Shown one piece after another: positions 7,882-16,453 of a stretch of DNA of 64,000 bases. Every line of letters begins with the position of its first letter. Position 1 is the first letter of the stretch. Under the pieces are notes generated by a model. The model did not search any database. It was not told the DNA's origin and saw nothing but the letters and a program-made list of their open reading frames with translations. A program made the position numbers and the translations under genes. This stretch comes from an uncultured Clostridia bacterium (GTDB lineage Bacteria; Bacillota; Clostridia; Christensenellales; DTU072): positions 62,001 through 126,000 of the forward strand of contig CAKQTC010000005.1 in assembly GCA_934274515.1 (NCBI GenBank), given 5' to 3'.

Positions 7882-9642
7882 ATGGCAAAAAAACTTACAA
7901 GAAAAGAACGCACGTTCGACGAAATCGCGGAAAACAAAAAGAATATCATTGCCTACGACTCCGTCGTGGTTTACGCGGCAAGCGATATTCCCTTGCCCGT
8001 AAAAAGCGAACGCCGCGAAAACTGTTATATCCCGACGCCGCGCGAGATTTGGTCGGGTTTCGACCCGGACGCGGAATACTTCGACGCAACAATCGTTTCG
8101 TCTGACGAACGCTCGACAACCTACACCGTATGCGCCGAACACCGCCCCGACGGCGACCTCATCGTGGCGTTCACCGTGTACGCTCCGTCTTTTTTGTCAA
8201 AAAAAGCGGTCGTTCTCGTCGGGGAACGCGCACGCGCGCCGCAAAAAGAACTTATCGAGGGTATAGTAAACACGGGTACTTACGTCGTGGCCGTTGACTA
8301 CAACGCGTCCCTTTCTTCCTCTCTTACCGTGTTTCCACCGTCCGTTTCTTACGGCAAATTCGGCGATGAAGGCGACCGCCTTACCAAACTTTCGCCTACG
8401 GCAAAAGACACTTGCGCGTACCTTTACACGCTTATATTCCGCCGCGTTCTCGCTTTCGTAAAACGCGAATACGCTTTTACCGACGTTATCGCCGTCGGCG
8501 TACGCGACGGCGCGGAAATCGCAATGCGCCTTGCAGGGTGCGAAAAAGAAAAAATCTGCGCCTTAGGATGCGTTTGCGAAGCAGGCTATCCCGAATATTC
8601 CGCTATACCGCGTTATCCCGACGGCGTGGTCGCCCTTGACGACGGCTCCCTTTCGTATATCGCATCTCTTAGCGGCGTTTCTTACCTTAAAGAATACCCT
8701 CATCCCGTGTTTGCCGCAATAGGCAGTAACGGCGAGCATAGCGACGTTGACCGACTTTCGGCTCTCGGAGCTCTAATTAAGGGTACCCTTACCGTTTCTA
8801 TAACTCAAAAATATTCCGACTGCGTAGACGAAAACGCGCTCGACGTTTTCCTTAACTGGCTAAATCAATCTTTTTGGAGAAGCGATTTTCCGTCGCCGCC
8901 GGAAACGGCAATCGAAGTCAACCGCGACGGTTCGGTTTATGCGTCGGTTACGGCTCAAAACACGCCGAAAATTAAGTCGCTTACGTTGTTTTACTCGTAC
9001 AACAATCCCGACCACAGGACAAGGCGGTGGTTGAGCGCGACGTGCGAAACCGTAGGTGACGGGCAATATCTTGCGAAGATGGATTTCGACGCGCAGTGTG
9101 CGGACTTATATTTCTATACGGAAGCGCATTACGCAAACGGCACGATTTCTACCGAGCAGCCTAAATACACGAATTTATCCGAATATCGCATGCTTATTTC
9201 GCAAACCAAGAGCACGGCGGTATTGTTCCGTCACGGCGCGGACGGTGAGTTTATCCCCGAAAACGAGGACGCAATCGCTCCGTCGGACACAATCAAAGAA
9301 AACGTCGTTCCGTCGGGCGCGAAAGGCACGGTTTGCGAATCGGGCGCGATGCGACTTTTTGTCGGCGACTCGACAAAGTACGTTTCTTCGAGTAAAATTC
9401 TTCAAGCGGACGCGTATTTCCCGTCTTCGGGACAAATCGACCTTATCGTTCGCGCAGGCACGCCGTCGCTGGAATATCGCGCGACCAAACGCGTCGTGCA
9501 AAGCAACACGTTTACGAGTGTTCGGTTTGCGTGTTCGGATTTCAAAGACAATCTCTTCCGTCCCCTGTCGGCATGGTCGGGTATGACTTCCGTCACCGTC
9601 GTAACCCCTAACGTTACCGTAAACAAACTCACGTTTATTTAA
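7882..9642 (+). CDS. Uncharacterised alpha/beta-hydrolase-like protein with degenerate nucleophile elbow
   Basis: A 586-residue protein with no signal peptide or membrane segment, so probably cytoplasmic; good AGGAG site, 13 bases after the preceding gene. Residues ~55-320 look like an alpha/beta-hydrolase core: AVVLVGERARAPQ, a strand-turn-helix VIAVGVRDGAEIAMRLAG near residue 203, then ALGCVCEAGYPEY and PHPVFAAIGSNGEHSD. Where an esterase would have GxSxG, this protein has GVRDG, so a Ser nucleophile is missing and Asp sits next to the elbow. The second half (~330-586) is beta-rich and resembles the ancillary sandwich seen after some esterase domains. It may be a non-hydrolytic relative or use Asp; the function is not known. 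Confidence 0.5.
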   Translation: MAKKLTRKERTFDEIAENKKNIIAYDSVVVYAASDIPLPVKSERRENCYIPTPREIWSGFDPDAEYFDATIVSSDERSTTYTVCAEHRPDGDLIVAFTVYAPSFLSKKAVVLVGERARAPQKELIEGIVNTGTYVVAVDYNASLSSSLTVFPPSVSYGKFGDEGDRLTKLSPTAKDTCAYLYTLIFRRVLAFVKREYAFTDVIAVGVRDGAEIAMRLAGCEKEKICALGCVCEAGYPEYSAIPRYPDGVVALDDGSLSYIASLSGVSYLKEYPHPVFAAIGSNGEHSDVDRLSALGALIKGTLTVSITQKYSDCVDENALDVFLNWLNQSFWRSDFPSPPETAIEVNRDGSVYASVTAQNTPKIKSLTLFYSYNNPDHRTRRWLSATCETVGDGQYLAKMDFDAQCADLYFYTEAHYANGTISTEQPKYTNLSEYRMLISQTKSTAVLFRHGADGEFIPENEDAIAPSDTIKENVVPSGAKGTVCESGAMRLFVGDSTKYVSSSKILQADAYFPSSGQIDLIVRAGTPSLEYRATKRVVQSNTFTSVRFACSDFKDNLFRPLSAWSGMTSVTVVTPNVTVNKLTFI

Positions 9643-9691
9643 TACCGTTTTACGGCAAAATAATATAAAAACTATTAATCGGAATTTTTTT

Positions 9692-10273
9692 ATGCAACAT
9701 AACTTAGGCGAACCGACCGAAAATCGGATAGACGTCAAAGAGAACGGAAAAAACAAAATCATAGGCGCAATAGTATGGATACTCGTCGCTATCGCGCTTG
9801 CGTTGGGCGCGTTCTTTTTCACAAGCAATTACGTAATCAAACAACCGGTAAGCGGCACGTCAATGCTGCCTACCATTCACGATAAAGACAACGTTTTGCT
9901 TTTTCGCACGCACAACGCAAAATACGACGACGTAATCGTTTTTGAGTCGGAAACGCTCAAAAAACGACTTATAAAACGCGTAATCGGCAAGCCGGGCGAC
10001 AAGTTGGAAACCGTTTATTCCGACGAAGACGGCGCGTTCCACATTTATCGAAACGGCACGCTCGTACCCGAAACGAAAATCAAAGAACCGATGTCCGATA
10101 TGGGCGGTTTTCGGGAAAACGTTTTCATCGTGCCCGACGGGTATTTTTACGTTCTCGGCGACAACCGCAACAATTCTCTCGACAGTAACGACGGTATCCT
10201 TGCGGCAAAAAGCGAAATCGTAGGCGTTGCGTTTTTGCGGATTGCGGAAAACGGCTCTCTTCATTTTATTTAA
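9692..10273 (+). CDS. lepB: Signal peptidase I
   Basis: Membrane-bound S26 serine protease that removes signal peptides from exported proteins. The 193-residue protein has one N-terminal membrane span (~22-45) and the catalytic motif SGTSMLPTI (Ser57). The catalytic lysine lies in LIKRVIGKPGD (Lys95), and a late family box reads VLGDNRNNSLDS. The size fits Gram-positive SipS-like enzymes. It follows secreted-protein genes but has no visible promoter of its own. The site before the ATG is weak (CGGAA). Whether it is the housekeeping enzyme or a dedicated one cannot be told. Confidence 0.95.
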   Translation: MQHNLGEPTENRIDVKENGKNKIIGAIVWILVAIALALGAFFFTSNYVIKQPVSGTSMLPTIHDKDNVLLFRTHNAKYDDVIVFESETLKKRLIKRVIGKPGDKLETVYSDEDGAFHIYRNGTLVPETKIKEPMSDMGGFRENVFIVPDGYFYVLGDNRNNSLDSNDGILAAKSEIVGVAFLRIAENGSLHFI

Positions 10274-10315
10274 TCTAATAATCAAAAAAACTTGTAAATA
10301 TAAGGAATTTAAGTT

Positions 10316-11164
10316 ATGAAAAATCGCGTCAAACTTAACAAACCTACAAAAATAACCCTTTCGGTAATCGCGGCGGTTCTCGTCGTTTTGCTCACGCTTA
10401 CTTGGGTTATGTTTATGATAATTCAAGTGCATAAAACCAAATCTTACGGGTTTTCGGGCGAATACGAACGAACGCGGACGATAGCCCACCGCGGTTATTC
10501 GGGTAAATACCACGACAACACCGTTCAGTCATTTACCGCGGCGGGAGAAGAAAGTTTTTTCGACGGAATAGAAACCGACATACGTCTGACCGCCGACGGC
10601 GTTTGGGTTTGCTCGCACGACGACAACCCGTTCGTAGATAAATCGGTTTATATCACGAAATCAAAATACGCTGATATAAAAGACTTGCCGCTAGACATCG
10701 TCAACCACGGACACGATACGGCGGACAAAACGGTCGATTACCGTATCGCGACTTACGAAGAATATCTCGGAATATGTTTGAAATACAACAAAATCGCGCT
10801 TATCGAAATCAAAGGTAAATACGACGTCGAAGCGCTTACCGCGCCCGTTTCGGCGGCAATGGACAAACTCGGATACAACAGGGCTTACTTCGGAAGTTTT
10901 ACCCTCGCAAGCATAGAAAACGTACTGAAAATCCGCTCTTACGCACGAGTTTTAACCTTTGCCGGGCAATCCATAGTCGCGTATTGTTATCAAAAAATGG
11001 GTTATAGCGTAGGCGTGAACAAAAAAATTCTCACCGATAAACTCATCGAACGCTCGAAAAACAACGACAAAGCCACGTTCGTTTATACGATAAAAAACAA
11101 AGACGAATACGCTTTTTATCGCGAAAAGAAAGTCGATTATATCATCACCGACTACGCGTATTAA
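10316..11164 (+). CDS. Membrane-anchored glycerophosphodiester phosphodiesterase
   Basis: Hydrolyses glycerophosphodiesters to glycerol 3-phosphate and an alcohol. The 282-residue protein has one N-terminal membrane helix (~13-37), which places the enzyme outside. The GDPD active site is complete: IAHRGYSGKYHDNT (His58), then DGIETDIRLTADG (metal ligands Glu86 and Asp88) and SHDDN (His101). A later IALIEIKGKYD supplies the third metal ligand, and YIITDYAY closes the barrel. The AAGGA site and the 42-base gap after lepB suggest co-transcription. It may turn over lipid headgroups or teichoic-acid-like glycerol polymers. Confidence 0.9.
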   Translation: MKNRVKLNKPTKITLSVIAAVLVVLLTLTWVMFMIIQVHKTKSYGFSGEYERTRTIAHRGYSGKYHDNTVQSFTAAGEESFFDGIETDIRLTADGVWVCSHDDNPFVDKSVYITKSKYADIKDLPLDIVNHGHDTADKTVDYRIATYEEYLGICLKYNKIALIEIKGKYDVEALTAPVSAAMDKLGYNRAYFGSFTLASIENVLKIRSYARVLTFAGQSIVAYCYQKMGYSVGVNKKILTDKLIERSKNNDKATFVYTIKNKDEYAFYREKKVDYIITDYAY

Positions 11165-11250
11165 CATTGTTTTGCGGCGTTTTGCGTTCGCGATGACGCG
11201 TTCGCGAGTTTAAATTGCTACCATTAAGGTTAATTGCCTATATTTATTTA

Positions 11251-11279
11251 TTGCTTTTTTAGGATAAGTAGTTTATAAT
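11251..11279 (+). promoter_or_regulatory. sigma-A promoter of the propeller-like lipoprotein gene
   Basis: TTGCTT (11251-11256), 17 bases, TATAAT (11274-11279), in an AT-rich stretch. It lies 49 bases upstream of the ATG at 11329, which has a GGGAG ribosome site. Confidence 0.7.
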
Positions 11280-11328
11280 ATATCAAGTATAATAATCACT
11301 AAAAGTACGATTATACGGGAGTAAAGAT

Positions 11329-12801
11329 ATGAAAAAGAAGACACTTGTTATTACACTATGCGTCGTTTTGGCGATTCTCGTTCTCGCTTTCGCCGCTTGC
11401 TCGGAAAACACCAAGCGCGACCCCGTGAAAACGGATATTCCGAAAGACGCGACCGTAACCGATAACGGCGGCATGGCTGTCCGCTACGGCAACTACGTTT
11501 ACTTCATTAACGGTTTTGCAGGCGAAACCGCAATCAATACGTTCGGCACGCCCATTCGCGGTTCGATTTGTCGCGCCACCCTTAAAAACGGCGAACCCGA
11601 CTACAAAACGGTACAAACAATCGTTCCTAAAAACGTGTTCGGCGAAGACAAAACCTACGGCGGTATTTATATCGTAAACGATTACATTTATTACAACACG
11701 ACAAGCGTCGATAAAAACAGTAACCGCGAATACAAAAACACGCAAGGCGTGCTTACCCGCACTTCCATCGACGGCAGCAAAACCGAAACGTTAACGGAAC
11801 TTAACGATAACGACATCGTTCTTTATGCCGGCGACAACAGCAAATATCTCGTCTACTCTTTCGACAGTTATATCTATTCGGTTAATTCCGAAACCAACGA
11901 AATAAAACTTCTCACCAAACCGAACGCGAAAAAACCGACGAGCGACAAACAAACCGCCGTCGCGTACAAATTCGCCGGAGATTACGCCGTGTTTACTATG
12001 TACAACTATGCGGACGAAAGCAACTACTCCGTCGACTATATCGTATGGGCGTTCAACCTTAAAACCGGCGAACTTAAAGAGATACTAAATAGCGATATTT
12101 ATAACGGAAACAAAGATCGTACCGTACTTTATACCACGACGATTTCCGATATAATTCCCACAAAAGACGGATTTACTATATATTATTCCAAAAAAGGCAA
12201 CGACAGCGGCAAACTTAAAGACGGATACTATTCCTACACGTTTAACGATAAAAATATGACGTTTGACGCGAAAAACGAAGTTCGTTACACCTACGGAACG
12301 GACGCGGCATATACGCCGTTTAACCGCCTAAGCAACGGTTATACGCTCGCTTTCGCGAAAAAATACTTTGACGTATTCGCATCCGACGGAACCGCGGTCA
12401 AAACCGCCGAAGGCAAACCCATGCGCCTTAACTTCGAAAAAGAAGTTACGCTTGTTTCGGTAGAAGAAACCGCCGAAGAAGTATTCGTTTATTACCTGCT
12501 CGACAGTAAATTCTACTACGTAAAACTGTTTGACAAAAACAACGGCGAATTCACGCAAGCAAGCGACGACGCGGTTTATTTCTTCTCGGGCAAGTACAAT
12601 TCTTCCTATGTAAGTTACGACATCATCGATAACGTAATCTATTATCTAAACGACGATATGGAGGACAACGCGTACTACTATATGTTCGATATAAAGAAAA
12701 TCAACAAAGACACCGACCGCGCAACCGGCAAAATCCTCGGCATAATAAGCGAAAAAGATAAAGTCACACTTGTCGCCGAAGAAGTTTCCGACAAAAAATA
12801 A
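11329..12801 (+). CDS. Lipoprotein with DUF5050-like (beta-propeller-type) repeats
   Basis: A 490-residue protein with a signal peptide ending in AFAAC (lipidated Cys24). The body alternates short beta strands with recurring motifs of the type 'YGNYVYFING', 'VNDYIYYNTT', 'YLVYSFDSYIYS' and 'DNVIYYLNDD'. Such a you-can-read-the-value pattern is typical of DUF5050 and other bladed propeller lipoproteins of Clostridia. No catalytic motif is visible. It has its own promoter and a strong terminator, so it is a single-gene transcription unit. A ligand-binding or protein-contact role at the cell surface is inferred from the fold only. Confidence 0.7.
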   Translation: MKKKTLVITLCVVLAILVLAFAACSENTKRDPVKTDIPKDATVTDNGGMAVRYGNYVYFINGFAGETAINTFGTPIRGSICRATLKNGEPDYKTVQTIVPKNVFGEDKTYGGIYIVNDYIYYNTTSVDKNSNREYKNTQGVLTRTSIDGSKTETLTELNDNDIVLYAGDNSKYLVYSFDSYIYSVNSETNEIKLLTKPNAKKPTSDKQTAVAYKFAGDYAVFTMYNYADESNYSVDYIVWAFNLKTGELKEILNSDIYNGNKDRTVLYTTTISDIIPTKDGFTIYYSKKGNDSGKLKDGYYSYTFNDKNMTFDAKNEVRYTYGTDAAYTPFNRLSNGYTLAFAKKYFDVFASDGTAVKTAEGKPMRLNFEKEVTLVSVEETAEEVFVYYLLDSKFYYVKLFDKNNGEFTQASDDAVYFFSGKYNSSYVSYDIIDNVIYYLNDDMEDNAYYYMFDIKKINKDTDRATGKILGIISEKDKVTLVAEEVSDKK

Positions 12802-12835
12802 CACCCGTAAAACGTACAAATATTATCGATAACAA

Positions 12836-12871
12836 CAGTCGCGCTTTGAATAAAGCGCGACTGTTTCTTTT
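12836..12871 (+). terminator. Intrinsic terminator of the propeller-like lipoprotein gene
   Basis: A perfect 12-bp stem CAGTCGCGCTTT / AAAGCGCGACTG with a GAAT loop, followed by TTTCTTTT. Confidence 0.93.
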
Positions 12872-13112
12872 AAGTTTACAACAATTCTACATTTATGGTT
12901 GTCTTTGCTTACGCAAGCGATATTTTGCCGACGCAAAGCACCGTTTTCTCTGCGCAAATTATTCATATATTTTTATTAAACCGCAACTTTTAGCCGACAG
13001 GCTAAAACTATCATTGTTTTCGCAGAGGACACTATCACCACCGCTAGGCGTATCCCTTTTCGCCGTTATGCTAAAAATATCACTGTTTGCGCCGCAAAAG
13101 TGACACTGTCGC
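12872..13112. repeat. Gene-poor spacer with an imperfect direct repeat
   Basis: No convincing gene is present. Two related units of about 40 bases (near 13005-13045 and 13067-13110) share GCTAAAA, TATCA(T/C)TGTTT and GACACT(A/G)TC. On the minus strand they give two similar stretches in a 60-codon frame (NSDIFSITAKR and NNDSFSLSAKS). The units look like decayed duplicates of an intergenic element rather than a working gene. Confidence 0.45.
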
Positions 13113-13240
13113 AAAAAAACAATCAGACGGCGCGCCTTCATGAGCGAAATCTACTCGACACGTCGTCTGACTTTTCCCCCCGATCGCGAAACGGACGCGC
13201 TCGTTTCTGTATCGGGATAACCATTTTTATCCTTTATACC
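13113..13240 (-). ncRNA. Candidate structured small RNA with own promoter and terminator
   Basis: On the minus strand a TATAAT (13249-13244) precedes a transcript of about 125 bases. It would contain a hairpin with a CCCGAT/ATCGGG base (13216-13211 with 13184-13179) and an inner GAAACG/CGTTTC stem (13207-13202 with 13193-13188). A second long stem GTCAGACG/CGTCTGAT (13171-13164 and 13129-13122) is followed by G and seven T, a good intrinsic terminator. The 5' end can form an alternative GGATAA/TTATCC hairpin overlapping the first stem. No known RNA family was recognised; 6S, SRP RNA, tmRNA and RNase P signatures are absent. The -35 is weak. Confidence 0.5.
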
Positions 13241-13360
13241 CTCATTATACTCGGCGTTGGTCGTAAGAAGGTCGAAAATCGGGGGTTTTCAAAAAAAAGT
13301 TTTTAATTTTTTTATTTTTTTAATTGCGATTTTATATGAGGTTTTCCGTAAAATCAATCA

Positions 13361-13395
13361 TACGAAAAGAAGCGCGCCGATGGCGCGCTTCTTGC
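13361..13395 (-). terminator. Terminator of the paired membrane-protein operon
   Basis: A 12-bp stem AAGAAGCGCGCC / GGCGCGCTTCTT (13367-13378 and 13382-13393) with a 3-base loop. On the minus strand it ends in CTTCTTTTCG, 59 bases after the stop codon of the upstream gene. Confidence 0.85.
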
Positions 13396-13451
13396 GTTTT
13401 AATACAAGTGCAAAACCTTGTTTTGCCGCGTTTCCGCGTTCTTATAAAGTT

Positions 13452-14786
13452 TTATCTAAGCGGTCCGTAAGACGGCGTTCTTGCGACCGTCTTTTCGGGG
13501 GCTTTGATTGCGTCGATTCTGCGACGTTTTTCCTTTTCTTCTTTGAACATACCTCTGCAAACGCCTATCATAATGTTGATAAACACTCCCCACGCAGCAA
13601 AGATAAGGAATATTTTTCTCGTGCTAAACAGCGTTACAAGCGCATAAACAAGCCCGTTGCTGTCAAGCCACGCCATTTCTTGGTACCCGAGCACGCCTTT
13701 GTGGTGGTTGGTTTTTGCAAACTCTTCGGGAGAAAGGTATCCCGTCGTCGGTCTAAGCGTAATTTTGATTTTTCCGTCGCCGGAAGAAAGCAATACGTTT
13801 ATATCTCCGCCGAGTATTTCGTCCGCCGCAAGACATTTCGTAAGCGCCGTAACGAGTTCGTTTACGGCAGGCAAAGCGCCAATATCTACTTGTCCTATCA
13901 ACGCGCCGAACTTGGGAATAATCGCCGCGTCGAGTTCTACGTCGTTATCCGCACCGAGCATATCGAGAACCGTCCAGTTTACGTCTTTAAGTTCTATCGT
14001 GTTGGTTTTTTTATCGACAACCGCAAAGAATACGGTCGTGACTTCTTTCTTTCCGTCTTCGGTTTCGGTGAACTCGGTGTATTTATAATCTTTTATCGAT
14101 TCTTGACTTATTTCTCTTTTATCAAGCAAAAGGTGTACAAGGCAAGGAATGGTCAGCCTGTCGCTTGTCGCAAAGTCAATCCACGGATGCGTAAACGTCT
14201 GATACCCGTCCGCGTTAATCGATTGATACTGAATAGCGAACAAACCGCTTATCGATTTATAGTATTCGTTGCCTTCGAGTTCTTTAACCGCTTTGTTGTA
14301 GCCTAATTTTTGATAATATTCTACCGCCGCCGCGTCGTCCATACCTTCGGGTTTCGGCAACGTGCCTGTCTTTACGCTCAAATAGATAAAGTTGTTCAAA
14401 AGTTCTTCGTTGACGTCCGCTCTCGCTTTCCAGTTGTCGGCAAGGTCTTCGTAATAGATGGTAGAACTCGTCGCGTCGGCAAGGAAATCGGGCAATGCGA
14501 TATCGCACAGACACCAAAGCCCCGTCATCGGAATAACGACCGCCATACAAAGACGAACGGTTTGGTTGAATATCGTCTTTCTCTTTTTCTTTTTCTTGGA
14601 AGTAATCGCCGCATAACAAATATAATAGATAAGCGCCATTACTACCGCCACGATGACCCCTACGAACACGAAAACTCCGTAATTCTTTGCCTGAGTCATC
14701 ATAATGTTCCAGTTAAAATACAGTACCGCCGCGAGAAGAAGCGGATAACCTAATATATGGAATATAACGCACAATGCTTTTTTCAT
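13452..14786 (-). CDS. Membrane protein of unknown function, paralogue of its upstream neighbour
   Basis: A 444-residue protein with three predicted N-terminal membrane helices (~5-24, 36-61, 75-100). A large extracytoplasmic region (~105-390) is rich in acidic and aromatic residues, and one more helix (~395-418) precedes a basic tail with KEEKEKRRR. No known domain was recognised. It shares architecture and local motifs with the upstream protein (ILGYPLLLAAVLYF versus VAGFPLLILVTFIF; NYGVFVFVGVIVAV versus KYYGVIVCVAAWLV), so the two are probably ancient paralogues that act together. A GGAGGTG site inside the end of the upstream gene and a 2-base gap indicate translational coupling. Confidence 0.8.
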   Translation of the reverse strand: MKKALCVIFHILGYPLLLAAVLYFNWNIMMTQAKNYGVFVFVGVIVAVVMALIYYICYAAITSKKKKKRKTIFNQTVRLCMAVVIPMTGLWCLCDIALPDFLADATSSTIYYEDLADNWKARADVNEELLNNFIYLSVKTGTLPKPEGMDDAAAVEYYQKLGYNKAVKELEGNEYYKSISGLFAIQYQSINADGYQTFTHPWIDFATSDRLTIPCLVHLLLDKREISQESIKDYKYTEFTETEDGKKEVTTVFFAVVDKKTNTIELKDVNWTVLDMLGADNDVELDAAIIPKFGALIGQVDIGALPAVNELVTALTKCLAADEILGGDINVLLSSGDGKIKITLRPTTGYLSPEEFAKTNHHKGVLGYQEMAWLDSNGLVYALVTLFSTRKIFLIFAAWGVFINIMIGVCRGMFKEEKEKRRRIDAIKAPEKTVARTPSYGPLR

Positions 14787-14788
14787 AA

Positions 14789-16351
14789 CTATCTCGCACC
14801 TCCGAGCGTACTCATTTTTTCAAGTTTTTTTCCGAGAAGTTTAACTTTCATTTGAGAATAATAGAATATCGCAAACATAAGAGAAACGATACCCGCAAAG
14901 ATAAACGCATATCTTCTCGCCGCAAACAACGGATAAAGTGTAGGAACGTAGGAATTCAACGCTTTGAGTTTGTAACATTCTTTGAGTTCAAACGCGTTTT
15001 CCTTGTATCCGAGTCCGCTGTCGCTCATCGTGATTTTCCCGATGTTGCCGTACGTTGTCGTACCGTCTTTCGTAGTTATCGTAGGAATAAGCACGCTGCC
15101 TACGTTCGCCCCGTGAGTTTGTCCGAAATATTTTGCATACGCGTACGCGCGGAGCGTCGGGTCTTCGATAAAATACATAAGAGGCTTAACGTTGCTTACT
15201 TCGTAGTTGCTGTACCCTGCAAGCAATGCCATTATGTCGTCTTTCTTTATATCGAGTCCTAAACCCTTTACAAGATCGAGAACTTTATCGAGCGAAAGGT
15301 TTTTAAGGTCGTTTTGCGTAAGTCCCATTTTGTTGAGCATATCGGTAACGAGTTTTTTGAGATCCTGGCCCAACAAATCAGTCGGAAGTTTGTCGATAAC
15401 TTTGTTGTCCACGATTTGTACGCCGAGAGCCTTTAATATTTCGCCGAGTCTGTATTCGGTGATCATATAACTGTCGGCTTTTCCTCCCGTACCGTATGCC
15501 GCTTTGTATTCGTCGGTTTTCGTATAGTCTGACCAAGCCTTGCTTTTTTTAGTTTCTTTAATCGCTTTTTCAAGCAACTTGTCCGCGTCTTTCTTCTGAG
15601 CCGCGTACTGTTCTCTCGTTTTGTAATAGGTAATGAGAATTTCGTTTGCTACGGGTACGCTGAAAATATAACCGTCGGCATAAAGTCCGTTTTCTTTATA
15701 GACGTTGCCTTTTTCGCCGAACCAGTATTCCGGATTTCCTTCCGCGTCCGTGATGGGCGTTTTGCCGTATTCGCTGCCGTCGGTGTTTACTTTGCCTTTT
15801 ACTTCGGATTGATAACCTATGTTATATACTCTGCAAAACTCGTCTACCATACCGTTAAAATCGCCGGTAAGCGAACTCTTGCTCGTCCACGGAAGATAAT
15901 GGTTTATTTGGTAGTTGTATTCTTTGATGTCGAGATTCGGGTAGTCTTTAAGGTCAACTTCCGCCTCGTCTGCCAACCCGTTAAGGTCGCGTACGTAGTT
16001 TATCCTCGCCGCGTCTACCTGTTTTTCCGCCCATATATCGAAGTATACGGGACCGCCGACCATAATTATAAGCGTAAATATAATTACGATAACGCCGCGA
16101 GCGGTGCAGTTTTTCGTAACGATAGCCGCTATAATTTGAACAAGCGTAATTACGAGCCACGCGGCAACGCAGACGATAACGCCGTAATACTTGACCAGTC
16201 CGTTAAATCCCGTACCGCTGATAAACGGTATGGAAAAAATGAACGTAACCAAAATCAACAGCGGAAAACCTGCGACGTACGAGAGAGCCCCTAACACGCG
16301 ATTTCTGTCGCGCTTAGCGATGACTTTCTTTGCGTTGATTTTTGCATCCAT
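14789..16351 (-). CDS. Membrane protein of unknown function, first gene of a two-gene operon
   Basis: A 520-residue protein with three N-terminal membrane helices (~19-44, 53-77, 84-105). A ~370-residue external region carries a helical, lysine-rich stretch (KKDADKLLEKAIKETKKSK) and helix-turn units (LTQNDLKNLSLDKVLDLVKG). A single C-terminal helix (~478-500) precedes a short basic tail. No enzymatic motif is visible. The AAGGAG site is 12 bases from the ATG, longer than usual. It is transcribed from 16424-16453, divergently from the ECF sigma operon. An envelope role is inferred from topology only. Confidence 0.8.
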   Translation of the reverse strand: MDAKINAKKVIAKRDRNRVLGALSYVAGFPLLILVTFIFSIPFISGTGFNGLVKYYGVIVCVAAWLVITLVQIIAAIVTKNCTARGVIVIIFTLIIMVGGPVYFDIWAEKQVDAARINYVRDLNGLADEAEVDLKDYPNLDIKEYNYQINHYLPWTSKSSLTGDFNGMVDEFCRVYNIGYQSEVKGKVNTDGSEYGKTPITDAEGNPEYWFGEKGNVYKENGLYADGYIFSVPVANEILITYYKTREQYAAQKKDADKLLEKAIKETKKSKAWSDYTKTDEYKAAYGTGGKADSYMITEYRLGEILKALGVQIVDNKVIDKLPTDLLGQDLKKLVTDMLNKMGLTQNDLKNLSLDKVLDLVKGLGLDIKKDDIMALLAGYSNYEVSNVKPLMYFIEDPTLRAYAYAKYFGQTHGANVGSVLIPTITTKDGTTTYGNIGKITMSDSGLGYKENAFELKECYKLKALNSYVPTLYPLFAARRYAFIFAGIVSLMFAIFYYSQMKVKLLGKKLEKMSTLGGAR

Positions 16352-16423
16352 AGAAAATTTGTTCTCCTTTTCTTAATTTCTGCTATTATATATATTTATA
16401 TAATTTTAAGACTATCTTAATAG

Positions 16424-16453
16424 AGTATACTACACATACGCCATAAAAGTCAA
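16424..16453 (-). promoter_or_regulatory. sigma-A promoter of the paired membrane-protein operon
   Basis: Minus strand TTGACT (16453-16448), 18 bases, TATACT (16429-16424), with TG just upstream of the -10. Leader of about 65 bases. Confidence 0.7.

Noticed and set aside
12846..13103. 85-codon plus-strand frame after the lipoprotein gene
   Set aside because: It starts inside the terminator hairpin at 12836-12871 and has no ribosome site or recognisable product.
12959..13141. 60-codon minus-strand frame with two similar stretches (NSDIFSITAKR, NNDSFSLSAKS)
   Set aside because: Its ATG lies in the loop of the candidate RNA terminator, it has no ribosome site, and its internal similarity is explained by the DNA repeat.
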